Shown here: one piece after another, positions 13,018 to 24,764 of the stretch
Numbering within the stretch: position 1 is the first letter of the stretch
Layout of the letters: each line of letters starts with the position of its first letter
Source of the DNA: Amphimedon queenslandica
Taxonomy: Eukaryota; Porifera; Demospongiae; Haplosclerida; Niphatidae
DNA length: 64,000 nucleotides
Direction: 5' to 3'
Assembly (NCBI RefSeq): GCF_000090795.2
Contig: NW_003546405.1
Location: forward strand, 107,224-171,223
Position numbers and translations under genes: made by a program
Notes under the pieces: generated by a model
The model's input: the letters and a program-made list of their open reading frames with translations, nothing else
What the model was told of the DNA's origin: nothing
The model's database searches: none

Positions 13018-13031
13018 TGTAATGTACTAAT

Positions 13032-15442
13032 CAATGGGGGTTGTGTGTGTGAGATTTTGAGTGATTTATTATATTCATTGTGATTAGTGATTATAAATTA
13101 CTATTAATTATTAGTTCTCACTATTAATTATGAGTGTATTCTGTATATAAGAGAGTAATTTTTGTGAGCCATTTTGGCAGTGGGTTGAGTGTGTCAGTTA
13201 TTGAGTCGTTGGGAGGTAGTGTGACTGTGGCACTATATATCTTTATTTGGTACTGTTGTTTGAACCAGTAAAGCTGATATCATTTGATTTGAAAGATTTT
13301 ATTCAAACATTATTTGTTAAAATTGATAGTGAGCCAGGCAGTGGCAAGTTAGCTAAAGCATTCTGAGCTGAGCTGACTACTAAGGAACCAGCTATACAGA
13401 CAGGATGGCATCCCCAAATCTGTATCATTTTACTACAAGGTAAGTGCTACTGAGCATGCCCACCTTTGATATGCGCACTCATTACTACACAACTATGTTG
13501 ATAAAACCTTCTCCGTGGAATGCATTGCATTTGTATTTGTGGCATGCGTGTTATAACGTTTACTTGTAAAATGCTTTAAAATGCAAATTATCAAGCATTT
13601 CTGTACATATAATTAGATAGTGAAATTGTAACGGGTTCTGATATCAGGCAAAATAAACTAATGAATGTAAAAGAAGCACCTATTGACCACAGGCAGGATT
13701 GGCTATGCTTTCCTACATCAATCTAACTGGACAATTGGCAGAGCATCATCCCAGGCAATGATTTCATACTAATCATTCATGTGGTCTGGATTATTACGGA
13801 TTAAAAATTAACAAGGTCCTGAAAGCTGTCATATGCAATTTATTACAAACAACATAAGGCAAGGTTGGTCAGACAGTTGCTGAAAGATTACAAAAAATAA
13901 ATCTTTTAGATGAAGCTTTTCAGGGCAATTAAAGTACAATGTAGGCTCCATCACATGGCAGAAATCAATTTTGGTTCCGTCTAAAAGGTGAAGTCAAACA
14001 ATGATTACTGAGTATGGCTTTCTAACACTATTTCTAACATGAAATTGTAGTATATACGATTCAGCTAATATAGCGTAATGTTTAAGGAAAGTGAATAATG
14101 CTCCACAATTATATATTGTTTCTAGATTGTGTATTGCGAATCCTGTTTCAGTATCGCGACAATTTTGATTGAAGTTTAAGGATTTATCTGGAGACGTGTT
14201 CCACACAGAGTAGAGCAATAATAGTATGTTAAAAACTGTCAAATGTGTGGAGCGCCTCTTTCTCAAATTTTCCAATGGTTTGAAAATGCGCATGTTGTTG
14301 GTATTTATTGTCCTGAAGAAGTGTTATTTAATACAAGATAGGATAACATGTGACATACCAGACTGTAACAGGCTTAAATTTTATGATAACAAAATACAAA
14401 ATGAACAAGTGCAGCAAATACTGCAAACAAAATATTAAAGTCGGTAGAACTATTTATCTAGATGCCAATTTGATTTTCCTAGACCAGTACAAAAGTATTT
14501 GCATCAATGATGTTTAAAGTAGCTTAAATTCATGCAATAAAATATATTATTTGAAATGAAATAGTCAACAACTCCAGTCCTTTAATGATGAAATTGTGGC
14601 ATGCAAATATGAACTTGCAGTACATAGCAGAGAGAAGTCTTTCTTTAACAGAGTATGTAATGGTATATGTTACTCTACAAATTCTAGCTAACTACAAATT
14701 TGATAAAAATAGAAAGATATGAAGAAAGAGAATACAATCTTGAATCAAAGCCTGTCCTTCCAAATCATAGTCAATTTAATCCTACGAAAGAAGCAGAAAG
14801 AGATGACTTTCATTATGTGATAATATTTTTAATTGCACCTTTTAGAAATAAAAGCACACTTGTAATGGAAGGAGAAACAATAGAGGAAGTTTTTAGCCAT
14901 CAGAAAAGCATTTATACATGACATCAAAAGTCATTTTATCAAACTACAAAAATTATTAGGAGCTGTACCTAAGGTACTTCAGGCTGAACCCTCATTTTAG
15001 ATTTCGCAACACAAATTGTTTTTTTATAGATTTTCTACAGTATATACTTTTTTCAATTTAATTAATAGTGACATGCAATAAACTTTAACAAACATTTTAA
15101 AATGGATTAAAACTAAGTGAACAATTCTTTAACATGATGCAAGTGTAGTAATATGTGACTATAACTGACAAAAGGTACTCCTACCCACCATAAGGTAGCG
15201 ATTGTCAATTATGATCACATGGTTGTTCTTATAAGATTGTTTTCTATTAAAGTATGTTCCATCTCTTGGCAAAAGTTATTAAAGTTTTGCAAAATGGGCT
15301 GCAGTCTTTCATAGAATTTTGTCGGCTTTAAAACATCAGTGTATTGAGAAAGCATTTACTGCATACAAGCTTGGAGTATTTGCCTTCATTATGCTATGAT
15401 TGCAAGCTTTAAAGCATCTTAGAACCTGCATTCACCAGATGA
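13032..15442. repeat. Copy 1 of a 2.4-2.7 kb tandem duplication, left of the N gap
   Basis: From ATCAATGGGGGTTGTGTGTG at 13032 to the gap, this segment matches 15453-18157 almost base for base, with scattered substitutions and small indels. It includes the LTR-like end of the BEL element, then non-coding sequence, then a Helitron-like scrap. It lacks about 355 bases present in copy 2 (17071-17425); the junction here is at about 14672, where a short TCT/ACT overlap lies at both edges, as in a microhomology deletion. Confidence 0.9.
14700..14921 (+). pseudogene. Helitron helicase-region scrap (copy 1)
   Basis: A 73-residue frame contains ERDDFHYVIIFLIAPFRN followed by KSTLVMEGETIEEVFSHQ. The first part matches the minus-strand Helitron at about 60786-60840 (RDSFYYAIILLFVPFRN), and the second is how such proteins usually continue, into the LLEGETAEEAF type of motif between the Rep and helicase parts. 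Only this short piece is visible here. A near-identical copy lies at 17452-17670. Confidence 0.6.
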
Positions 15443-15452
15443 NNNNNNNNNN
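15443..15452. other. Assembly gap (10 N)
   Basis: Ten N bases of nominal length join two contigs whose adjoining parts are near copies of each other. The left contig ends at the equivalent of about 18157, and the right contig begins at the equivalent of 13032. Confidence 0.99.
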
Positions 15453-18157
15453 ATCAATGGGGGTTGTGTGTGTGAGATTTTGGAGTGATTTATTATATTC
15501 ATTGTGATTAGTGATTATAAATTACTATTAATTATTAGTTCTCACTATTAATTATGAGTGTATTCTGTATATAAGAGAGTAATTTTTGTGAGCCATTTTG
15601 GCAGTGGGTTGAGTGTGTCAGTTATTGAGTCGTTGGGAGGTAGTGTGACTGTGGCACTATATATCTTTATTTGGTACTGTTGTTTGAACCAGTAAAGCTG
15701 ATATCATTTGATTTGAAAGATTTTATTCAAACATTATTTGTTAAAATTGATAGTGAGCCAGGCAGTGGCAAGTTAGCTAAAGCATTCTGAGCTGAGCTGA
15801 CTACTAAGGAACCAGCTATACAGACAGGATGGCATCCCCAAATCTGTATCATTTTACTACAAGGTAAGTGCTACAGAGCATGCCCACCTTTGATATGCGC
15901 ACTCATTACTACACAACTATGTTGATAAAACCTCCTGTGCAGAATGCATTGCATTTGTATTTGTGGCATGGGTGTTATAACGTTTACTTGTAAAATGCTT
16001 TAAAATGCAAACGATGAAGCATTTCTGCATATATAATTAGAAATCTTAATAGTGAAATTGTAACGGGTTCTGGTATCAAGCAAAATAAACTAATGAATGT
16101 AAAAGAAGCACCTATTGACCACAGGCAGGATTTGCTATGCTTTCCTACATCAATCTAACTGGACAATTGGCAGAGCATCATCCCAGGCAATGATTTCGTA
16201 CTAATCATTTATGTGGTCTGGATTATTACGGATTAAAAATTAACAAGGTCCTGAAAGCTGTCATATGCAATTTATTACAAACAACATAAGGCAAGGTTGG
16301 TCAGACAGTTGCTGAAAGATTACAAAAATAAATCTTTTAGATGAATCTTTTCAGGGCAATTAAAGTACAATGTTGGCTCCATCACATGGCAGAAATCAAT
16401 TTTGGTTCCGTCTAAAAGGTCAAGTCAAACAATGATTACTGAGTATGGCTTTCTAACACTTTTCCTAACATGAAATTGTGGTAAATACGATTCAGCTGAT
16501 ATAGCGTAATGTTTAAGGAAAGTGAATAATGTTCCACAAGTATATATTGTTTTAAGATTGTGTACTGCGGATCCTGTTTCAGTATCAAACAATTTTGATT
16601 GAAGTTTAAAAATTTATCTGAAGACGTGTTCTACACTGAGTAGAACAATAATAGTATGTTAAAAACTGTCAAATGTGTGGAGCGCCTCTTTCTCAAATTT
16701 TCCAATGGATTGAAAACGCGCATGTTGTTGGAATTTAATGTCCTGAAGAAGTCTGTTATTTAATACAAGATAGGATAACATATGACATACCAGACTGTAA
16801 CAGGCTTAAATTTTATGATAACAAAATACAAAATGAACAAGTGCAGCAAATATTGCAAACAAAATATTACAGTCGGTAGAACTATTTATCTGGATGCCAA
16901 TTTGATTTTCCTAGACCAGTACAAAAGTATTTGCATCAATAAAATATATTATTTGAAATGAGATAGTCAACAACTCCAGTCCTTTAATGATGAAATTGTG
17001 GCATGCAAATATGAACTTGCAGTACATAGCAGAGAGAACTTTAGCAGAGTATGTAATGGTATATGTTACTAAAGCAGAAATGAATCATGCACATAGGACT
17101 TACAAGATGAAGTTGGCATCTGTGACAACATATACAACAGGCCATGGATAATTGGGCAAAAAGTACTTCGATCCAAAGTAATATGACTATATACTTTGAT
17201 CTAAAGTAATATGACTATATGAAGCTAGCAATCTTCTCAGTGAAAGGTCATGCATGAAATCAGTAACCGTATAGTACATTAATGTGTACTTGCGTCAAAG
17301 AGGAGCAGAGAAATCAAAAACTATTTATAATTAGCTACAGTAGATCATTGTTCAAACAACATTTATAATCCAAGCATAATTAAAGACTTTCATTTAACAA
17401 GACTGAATCACATGGAATATGTATCTCTACAAATTCTAGCTAACTACAAATTTGATAAAAATAGAAAGAAATCGAAAAAGAGAATACAAACTTGAATCAA
17501 AGCCTGTCCTTCCAAATCATAGTCAATTTAATCCTACGAAAGAAGCAGAAAGAGATGACTTTCATTATTTGATATTTTTAATTGCACCATTTAGAAATAA
17601 AAGTACACTTGTAATGGAAGGAGAAACAATAGAGGAAGCTTTTAGCCATCAGAAGAGCATCTTTACATGACATTAAAAGTCATTTTATCAAACTACAGGA
17701 ATTATTAGGAGCTGAACCTAAGGTACTTCAGGCTGAAACCCACAATTTTGATTTCGCAACACAAATTGTTTTCTTTATACATTTTGTACAGTATATACTT
17801 TTTTCAATTTTTTTAAATAGTCACACGCAATAAACTTTACCAAACATTTTAAAATGGATTAAAACTGAGTGAACAATTCTTTAACATGATGCAAGTGTAG
17901 TAATATGTGACTATAACTGACAAAAGGTACTCCTACCCACCATAAGGTAGCGATTGTCAATTATGATCACATGGTTGTTCTTGGAAAAGTTCTTAAAAGT
18001 TTTGCAAAATGGGCTGCAGTCTCACAGAATTTTGTCGGCTTTAAAACATCAGTGTATCGAGAAAGCATTTACTGCATACAAACTTGAAGGAGTGTTTGCC
18101 TTCATTATGCTACAATTGCAAGCTTTAAAGCATCTTAGAACCTGCATTCGCCAGATG
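15453..18157. repeat. Copy 2 of the 2.4-2.7 kb duplication, right of the N gap
   Basis: Matches 13032-15442 in order and orientation, starting exactly at the gap. It is longer by about 355 bases at 17071-17425, a non-coding stretch with the 22-base unit around TTTGATC(T/C)AAAGTAATATGACTATA repeated twice near 17169-17220. Sequence continues uninterrupted past 18157 into unique DNA, whereas copy 1 stops at the gap. Confidence 0.9.
17452..17670 (+). pseudogene. Helitron helicase-region scrap (copy 2)
   Basis: A 72-residue frame nearly identical to the one at 14700-14921, including ERDDFHYLIFLIAPFRN and LVMEGETIEEAFSHQ. It differs by a few substitutions and one in-frame loss of a codon. Its function and origin are as for copy 1. 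It lies within the second copy of the duplicated segment. Confidence 0.6.
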
Positions 18158-18179
18158 AAGCAGCTAAGTAAACAATAGT

Positions 18180-18949
18180 CAGGAAATGCATACTGGTGGC
18201 CATTTTTATTAATGGTTTGACTAATATGACGTCATGACTTAATCCCACCTTGCAATAAATTTTTCCAGTCAGTTTTATAATATGCAAAGGTATCCAGCAA
18301 TGACACAAGATCAAAGATGGCATACAATTTTTGAGGAAGGCGAAGTGAATCTTTTTTGTCCTAAACATCTCTGCCGTTGCTACCATTATTAGTAAGCTAT
18401 GAAAAATTATTATATCGAGAGACAATTTAATTGTTAGTATTTCAAAAGTTCATTTAGCCTAAAAGTTTAATGTGCTAGTTTCATTTTGTTTGCCAGTCTG
18501 GTTATTATTTTTCTTACTTTTGTAGCCTGTTCAAGAGATTGTTTAATTGCAAAAATTTGTCAAAATTAATAATACAATAATGCTAAAAGAAATAAACACC
18601 ATTCTGTTCCACTGAAAATGATCAAATCATAAATTCAAAATGATAATCAGTTCAACTTCTGCATGAATAACTTTTCAATAACTGTGATCAAGTTGAACAT
18701 TCAGAGTGGTATACAATGGTTACTTTAACTTCAAAAATCGATTTTATGCTTAAAATTATGTATTGATCAATAAAGTTATTCTACCGATTTCACTTGCTCT
18801 ATCATTCACAAATGCACCTAAAAGAACCAGAAGATGATAAAAGTGGCCCAATGCAAAAGAATTTATATTTTTTGAGTCACAATATGTCAATACGCCTGTA
18901 CTAATTGACTTAGAATGGCCATTATTAATCTTTTAGATTATTTCTTCCA
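18180..18949. other. Non-coding stretch, nothing recognised
   Basis: AT-rich, with only short accidental frames. No repeat or RNA gene could be supported. Confidence 0.4.
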
Positions 18950-19645
18950 TATATGCGCAACTTAATGTAACACCATTGTTTTCAAATTGAGATTTTTTAT
19001 TTAATTAAATACAATCATGCAACATCACATATCCAGATAAAAGAGCAAAAAGACAAGATAAGCGGAGCAGTTATACAAAAGAGACAATATGGACAAATAT
19101 TGTACAAGTAGTGTGTATTACTATTGTTACTTTAGCCAATACAAGTATACCATACGGGTATAAATTTTCGAGGGTATAAAATTTCGAGTTTTAGTCAAAA
19201 GCTCTTAATTCCTTATTTTAAATTTCGCATTTTTGCACTTGCACTTTCATCAAGTCATTGATTTTCACGGGCTGCACATACGCAGTGAGCATTTCCTGTA
19301 TATTAATTTTTGTGGTTGATGCAAAATCTGCAAAATTAAATACCCCACGGAATTTTATACCTGTATGGTATTTATTTTATTATATAAATTTCTAAATATT
19401 GGGCAAAAAATAGAACTTACAAAAAACAAGAAATAGTGGTTCTTTAATATTTAACTATCAATTATCCTAGAATGAACGACAGAATTTATTGCTGATAAGT
19501 ATGTGTGCAAAAAATTTTTTTAAGGAGGAGTATTTTACAAGCTAGCATTATGAGAAACATACATGTATCTATTAATAGCTATAACTTAAACTTAAATAGA
19601 GCATTGAAAGACTCAGAACTATAAAACAAGCAAAATGGTTTTGAA
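18950..19645. repeat. Paralogous segment A
   Basis: The flanks of the inverted-repeat element at 19148-19370 match segment B (about 20565-21545): CAACTTAATGTAA near 18958, ATCAT...CCAGATAAAAGAGC near 19015-19050, then CTGATAAGTATGTGTGCAAAAAATTTTT and the CATACATGTAT/TAACTTAAACTTAAA stretch near 19490-19600. Identity is moderate, so this is an old duplication with a spacing of about 1.7 kb. Confidence 0.7.
19148..19370. mobile_element. Non-autonomous inverted-repeat element (223 bases)
   Basis: The left end TACCATACGGGTATAAAT and the right end, read as its complement, TACCATACAGGTATAAAA form terminal inverted repeats of about 23 bases. The inside is AT-rich and non-coding. Segment B, the paralogue of the flanking DNA, lacks it. 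A TA target duplication is possible because TA lies at both ends, but it cannot be separated from the repeat itself. Confidence 0.75.
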
Positions 19646-20564
19646 TTGACCTACAATAACTTCATAGTGATTGTTTCATAGCAGTGACAATGGTATAAAA
19701 TCAATTTCATTAGTCGCAAGTCATAATTCTAATAGTATTTGCTGCATTGATAAGGTTTTAGTTGTGATATCTACACTCCTTGTTTATTTATTTTCATACA
19801 TGCATTATACCATGTACAACTTTACAGGAGTCGTGTTTTTTTCTCCATTCGTAGTAAGTTCATGACATGCACAGTAGTGATAATCCAGTAGTATCACACA
19901 GTGCATTACTTATTGAGTTATGTTCATTTAAATGTATTGATAGAATATGACATGCATTATTGCAAACTTTAGTTTTGCCTTCTGAGTATTTTTACAAGGA
20001 CCAGTCCACCTTTTTCAGTGTGTCTAGCTACATGTAGATTTCTATGTATGAAATTTAGTGTTATATGTGTGTACTGTAATAGGTTCGTAAAAACATGGTT
20101 GAGAGTACCACTTCTACAAAGTTGCCTAGCTCTACAATCTTTTGTTTTTAAGTTACTGTATTATTCCATGAGGTTGAAAAGATAAATTGTTTATAAGTTT
20201 AATTATTAATAACAATATTTATTGTTAGTATGAAAGGTTAATTTATTATTATTGTAAAGAAGTTCCCAATTGCTTTGGACTACAAAATGAAACAACAGAG
20301 TGGACCAGCAAGGCACATAAGTGTACATTACATTTTTAACAAAAATAGCTGTAACTAAAGCAGCTAACCAGCATGCTATGAGTAAAACACATGTTTACAT
20401 GTATGTAACATGACTGTGGTATAACTAGCCAAAGACATGCTTACATGCATGTTCATGTAGCATTATGACTACGTTATAACTTCAACGTTCTAACTACTTA
20501 AAATGACTTAAAATCAACTTAAGTGACATCATCAATTTGTCACTTTTGTTTCTTACAAGTCTCC
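19646..20564. other. Non-coding stretch between the paralogous segments
   Basis: No credible gene. Repeated ACATGTATGTAACATGACT-like words occur near 20390-20470 (two degenerate units of about 65 bases sharing CATGTTTACATG/CATGCTTACATG). Confidence 0.4.
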
Positions 20565-21545
20565 AACTTAATGTAAGAACATTGTTTTAAAATTAAAATT
20601 TTCTTACAGTTTAATGGAATCATGCACTACCATCAGACATATCGTATGTCAGGATATATTCGCAGCAGCATTTATTTGCGGTCATAAAAAATTTCCATTA
20701 TAAACCATGCAAACCAAGGTGTTATTTTATTTGAAAACAGTGCAGTATTGAAGGAAAGCACCTTGCTGCAGTGTTCTTGAGCTGTTCTTGTGTTACTAAG
20801 TCTTAGTCTCTTTGGAGCTGCTTTTACCGGTTCTTGACAGAACTACTGTCTTACCTCATCTTGGGACTCTCCGCCCATTCTAGTTAATGTTTATTGACTT
20901 AGGTGTGGTTTATTATCACCACCATGCGGACCAGCAACAATTTGCAGCAAAGAGGCTAAAAGAACTCTGAGGTAGAGGTTCATACAAGAAGTTAACAGAT
21001 AGAGAAGGACTCGCTATTGGCTCCAGTAAAGCTGCTAAAGAAAAGATGAATCGCTGAACACGAAACACGTGGTCTAATTGTCATATCAACACTCTAACAG
21101 TTACCATGGTTTTTAAGTGAACGTTTTTATGACTGCGAATAATTGCAGCTGCGAATATATCCCGACCTACTGTACCCAGATAAAAAAGATTTAAAAAGAG
21201 AGCAGAGCAGTCATAAAAATTGAAAAAATGGACAAATAGTGAACAAGTAGAGTATTATTATTATCATTATTTAACTCAATGCAACTATTTACCTTAGTAA
21301 GAAAACTTCTAGTTATTGAGTAAATAAAACTACATCAACACAGAAATGGTAGTTTATTATTTTTCAAACGATCATTTATCCTTACATTAAAGAGAGAACT
21401 GATACTGATAAGTGTGTGTGCAAAAAATTTTTGCAGGTCAAGTACATTACAAGCTTGGCATAATAGGAAGCATACATGTATGTAATAAGTGGCTGTAACT
21501 TAAACTTAAAAAGAGCATTGAAAAAGTCAAAACTATACAACATGC
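20565..21545. repeat. Paralogous segment B
   Basis: Counterpart of segment A. Outside the element at 20649-21165 it follows A through CAACTTAATGTAAG, ATGGAATCATGCA, CCCAGATAAAAAAG, GGACAAATAGTGAACAAGTAG and CTGATAAGTGTGTGTGCAAAAAATTTTT. It lacks the 223-base element present in A. Confidence 0.7.
20649..21165. mobile_element. Non-autonomous inverted-repeat element (about 517 bases)
   Basis: Terminal inverted repeats of about 60 bases with several mismatches: the left end starts TCAGGATATATTCGCAGC, and the right end read as its complement starts TCGGGATATATTCGCAGC. The GCGGTCATAAAAA / GCAGTCATAAAAA words continue the match inward. The core is non-coding. In paralogous segment A the corresponding place reads CATCACATATCCAGATAAAA with no insert. 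Confidence 0.75.
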
Positions 21546-21941
21546 AAAACAATATAGAATTATGTAGTTCCTTGCATGACTCACCGAATTTGTAGATCTT
21601 GAGTGGTATTCCTCTACTTCAAATTATAATTACTGCATGAACAATGGACAAATATTTACATGAATCAGAGGTACATAAATTCATTACATGTTATATTATG
21701 CAATTTAAAGTTTTTGTCATAATTGTACAGAAATTCATCCAAAAAGTTTGAAACAATGTATGATGCATGCCTTTCTCTTATTCATCACTTTTCATGTATA
21801 AAAAGATATCGCAAAGTCTAAGATTTACTAATACTTCCAGTAATAGATTTTAATCATGAATGAACAACAAAGATATATTTGCAAATAAAAATCTATAACA
21901 AAGAAAATTATATATGTGTGCATTGCTTACTTCCTTATTGT
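21546..21941. other. Non-coding stretch left of the hAT element
   Basis: AT-rich sequence without recognised features up to the 8-base target site of the hAT transposon. Confidence 0.4.
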
Positions 21942-21949
21942 ATCCAGAT
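21942..21949. repeat. Left target-site duplication of the hAT element
   Basis: ATCCAGAT, identical to 25214-25221. Eight bases is the hAT hallmark. Confidence 0.9.
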
Positions 21950-21959
21950 TAGTGTTGTG

Positions 21960-22445
21960 CTAGTTCTTAATTTTTAGATAGTTCTAGTTTTAGTTCTAGT
22001 TCCAATCTTGTAGTTTAAATAGTTCTAGTTTTTGTTCTAGTTCCAACCTCAAAGTTTAGATAGTTCTTGTTTTAGTTCTAGTTCCAACCTTGTACTTTAA
22101 GTAGTTCTAGTTTCAGTTCTAATTCCAACCTCAAAGTTTAGATAGTTCTAGTTTTAGTTCCAGTTCCAACCTTGTAATGTAGATAGTTCTAGTTTTAGTT
22201 CTAGTTCCAACCTCCTAGTTTAAATAGTTCTAATTTTAGTTCTAGTTCCAACTTTGTAGTTTAGGTAGTTCTAATTTTAGTTCTAGTTTAGATAGTTCTA
22301 GTTTTAATTCAAGTGCTAACCTTGTAGTTAAAATAGTTCTAGTTTAGATAGTTCTAGTTTTAGTTCTAGTGCTAACCTTGTAGTTAAAATAGTTCTAGTT
22401 CCAACCTTGTACTATAGTTTAATTTTTAGTTCTATAGTTCTAAAC
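21960..22445. repeat. Left subterminal TAGTTCTAGTT array
   Basis: Degenerate tandem units of about 45-55 bases built from TAGTTCTAGTTTTAGTTCTAG plus CCAACCTTGTAGTTTA. About ten units. Confidence 0.9.
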
Positions 22446-22524
22446 AGTATAATATTTTTAAAGCAAACACTTTATTATAACAATTGTTCCTTGTAATTAA
22501 TATTCAGACAAATAAAGTTTGTTT

Positions 22525-24633
22525 TTACAAAGCAGGGTTTCCTTTCCAGATTCTGATCAGATAAACGATTTCTCTTTCATTTTGTAACTTCTCCACATGC
22601 TGAAAAAACTCGTTCCACTGGGGCAGTTGAGGCAGGAGTACAGAGAATGCCAGATGCAACTGGAAAGAGCAATGGATACACATCCTTCTTTTGTATCCAA
22701 TAGTCCAAGGGGTCCAAACTTCTTCTGCACTGTGTCTACTGTCTAAATACTTTTGGATCTCTTCATCGTTGCTAGAAAGTTGCACAACTTGACTTGTATT
22801 ATCTTCTTGTTCTAGCAAGTCACATACAAGACTGAAGTGCTTAAATTGCTTTGATGGCGGTGGTGGTAGATTTTCTTCTGATTCGACTTGAGGCTGAAAT
22901 GATGGGGTAAGGTAACATACTTCGTCGGAATTATTACTGGAGTCAGATGGCATCATTAGCTTCAAAAAGGCTTTGGCTGCATCCACTTGAGTAGAAGTAA
23001 GTATTTTCCTATAGGCAGGATTTAGTAGCGTTGCAGCTACATAAAGCCCATCAAATGAAGGATTAGTGGGTTCTAAAACATATCAAAACCTTCTTTCAAG
23101 CTCCTTCAGAAGAGACTTGGCAACAATTGAAATGTCAGTTAGTATGGGCATCTGTATAAAATGAAATAATTTAGACGAAGTGATAAGGTACTATATTTTA
23201 TAACAAACCTTTAAATGGAGTTCAAGTTCCTTTAGTACTGGTACCACCATTGCAATGCTTGTTGTCATTTCACTGCTTGTCACGTTCGTATGGTGAGCGA
23301 AGGGTTTCAGCAATGTTTCTATAGAACACAAGTTCTTCCTCCATTGTGCTTCATTAAGGTTTTCCCACTCAAACTCTTCTAGTACAGTAGTTAAGTGCTC
23401 CCTGACTTCAAGCATACGACATATCACAAAAAATAAAGAATCCCATCTTGTCGGGATATTCTTGACTAGTTTTTTCTCTGCCAGCTCCACTAGTTGCTCT
23501 GTTGCTTTACAGGACGTGTTAACTTTTCTCACAATATCCAAAGCCCACTTTACTGATGATCTGAATGCTGGTGCAGATTCAAAAACTTTTACCACCGATT
23601 GCAACGTGTGCACAAAGCAACTGGTACGTTTCCAAGCTTCAAAAGCATAGTGGTGATCATTCTCGCATCTATCGAAGTTGATTACATCAGAATAAAAACC
23701 CTCTTCCATTTCATCAAGTTCGTTTCTTCCATTTGAACTGCAAATAATTCTTCGCTCTCTTCTTGAATACTCATCTCATCACTAGTACCAGCTTCATCAT
23801 CCTCAAAATCATAAGTGCTCTTCTCTTCATTGTTACTGTTTGTTTTAAAAGCAGCAACCATGTTACTTTCGTTGTCTGTAAGCACTTGAAACAATTTATG
23901 ACCAGGTATTTCCCAGTCATCAACAATCTTCTGAAGTACCTCTGCAATTCTACTGCCAGTGTGTGGAGATGGGAATCTTTGTAATGCTATGCAAGTAGAA
24001 TGACGAGTACTGGAATCTGGTACGAAAAAGTGTGCTGTCACACCAAGAAAAGATGTTGTCATGCCTGGTTTCGACCAAATATCAGCACAAATACTAACGA
24101 ATTCTGCTTTTTCTAATAAAAATCAAATCTTTGCTTTTAAATGACTAAGTCTTTGTGATCTCTTCAGAAACAGCTTTTCGATGTGGTACTTGATATTTCC
24201 CATCCATTTCATGAAGTAGCTCACGAAACTCTTCATTATCAACAAGAGATAAGGGCACATTTGTAGCACCAATGAAAGTAGCTAACTTTTCAGTGATAGC
24301 TATGTTTCTAGATGATTCTTTATCATAGTAGCGTTGTGGGTTGATTGTACTTTCCACTGTTTTTTGTGATTGTGATGAACATCCCGTCAGGTTCTTCTTT
24401 CAAGGCTTAGCTGTTCCTTTGACCTTCTCTGCTGCAATACATTCTTCATATTCCTTCTTGTGTTTATTTTGTAGGTGCTTCTTTAAGTTGGAAGGAACCT
24501 TTCCTTTCAGCGTTTTACTACATTGACTCTCAGACTGGCCTTCATTAACTAAAACCAAACAATTACTAGTGTCTTCCTCTTTGTTGTAGCTAAAATATTT
24601 CTAAACATTGCTTCTACTCTCTCTACTAGCCAT
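22525..24633 (-). pseudogene. hAT transposase gene (broken), BED finger plus RNase H-like core
   Basis: Read right to left: a BED-type zinc finger (CSKTLKGKVPSNLKKHLQNKHKKEY, with Cys and an HxxxxH pair; about 24430-24520), a region typical of hAT N-termini (ITEKLATFIGATNVPLSLVDNEEF, 24357-24145), the catalytic-core start (ADIWSKPG, then FLGVTAHFFV and VLTDNESNM; 24100-23870), the insertion-domain part with VHTLQ and NIPTRWDSL (23620-23440), and a C-terminal dimerisation region ending HVEKLQNERE (about 22565). A 57-base intron with GT...AG ends is visible at about 23152-23208. The start ATG at 24633 is followed within eleven codons by a stop, frames change near 24140 and 23700, and the C-terminal block looks shifted, so no active enzyme is expected. 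Confidence 0.85.
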
Positions 24634-24764
24634 CACTACTTTTGCCAGAAAAATGGTGACTCTGAACATGCACAACCCACTATAAAGACTAGACGTGAAC
24701 TAATTATGGAACTAACAAATTAGCTCTGCTAACATAAAAGGCCAGGTATTTATAGTCCATGTAA

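Larger units (their letters stand above)
7546..13430 (+). mobile_element. BEL/Pao LTR retrotransposon (broken)
   Basis: Parts appear in the expected order: a gag-like region with the DUF1759 pattern (LPKLTLNSFHGSLVAW, about 8300), a CCHC zinc knuckle (CFVCLCAGHISKHC, about 8995-9036), a protease-like stretch (about 9300), reverse transcriptase (10031-10450), an RNase H-side region (10725-11225), a BEL-type HLPSRGVTLNELC...LWYHGPPWL block (about 11576-11650) and an integrase zinc-binding/core start (12034-12324). A short sequence near 7547-7599 recurs near 13375-13427, and a TATA-bearing LTR-like stretch lies at about 13018-13310; LTR borders cannot be fixed. The copy is broken, with many breaks across gag and pol, and looks old. 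A palindromic sequence sits inside it at 11443-11537. The end of the element is repeated again after the N gap at 15443. Confidence 0.8.

Noticed and set aside
13032-18157. Recent biological tandem duplication
   Set aside because: The joint coincides exactly with an assembly gap, which favours unmerged alleles; not excluded, but not assumed.
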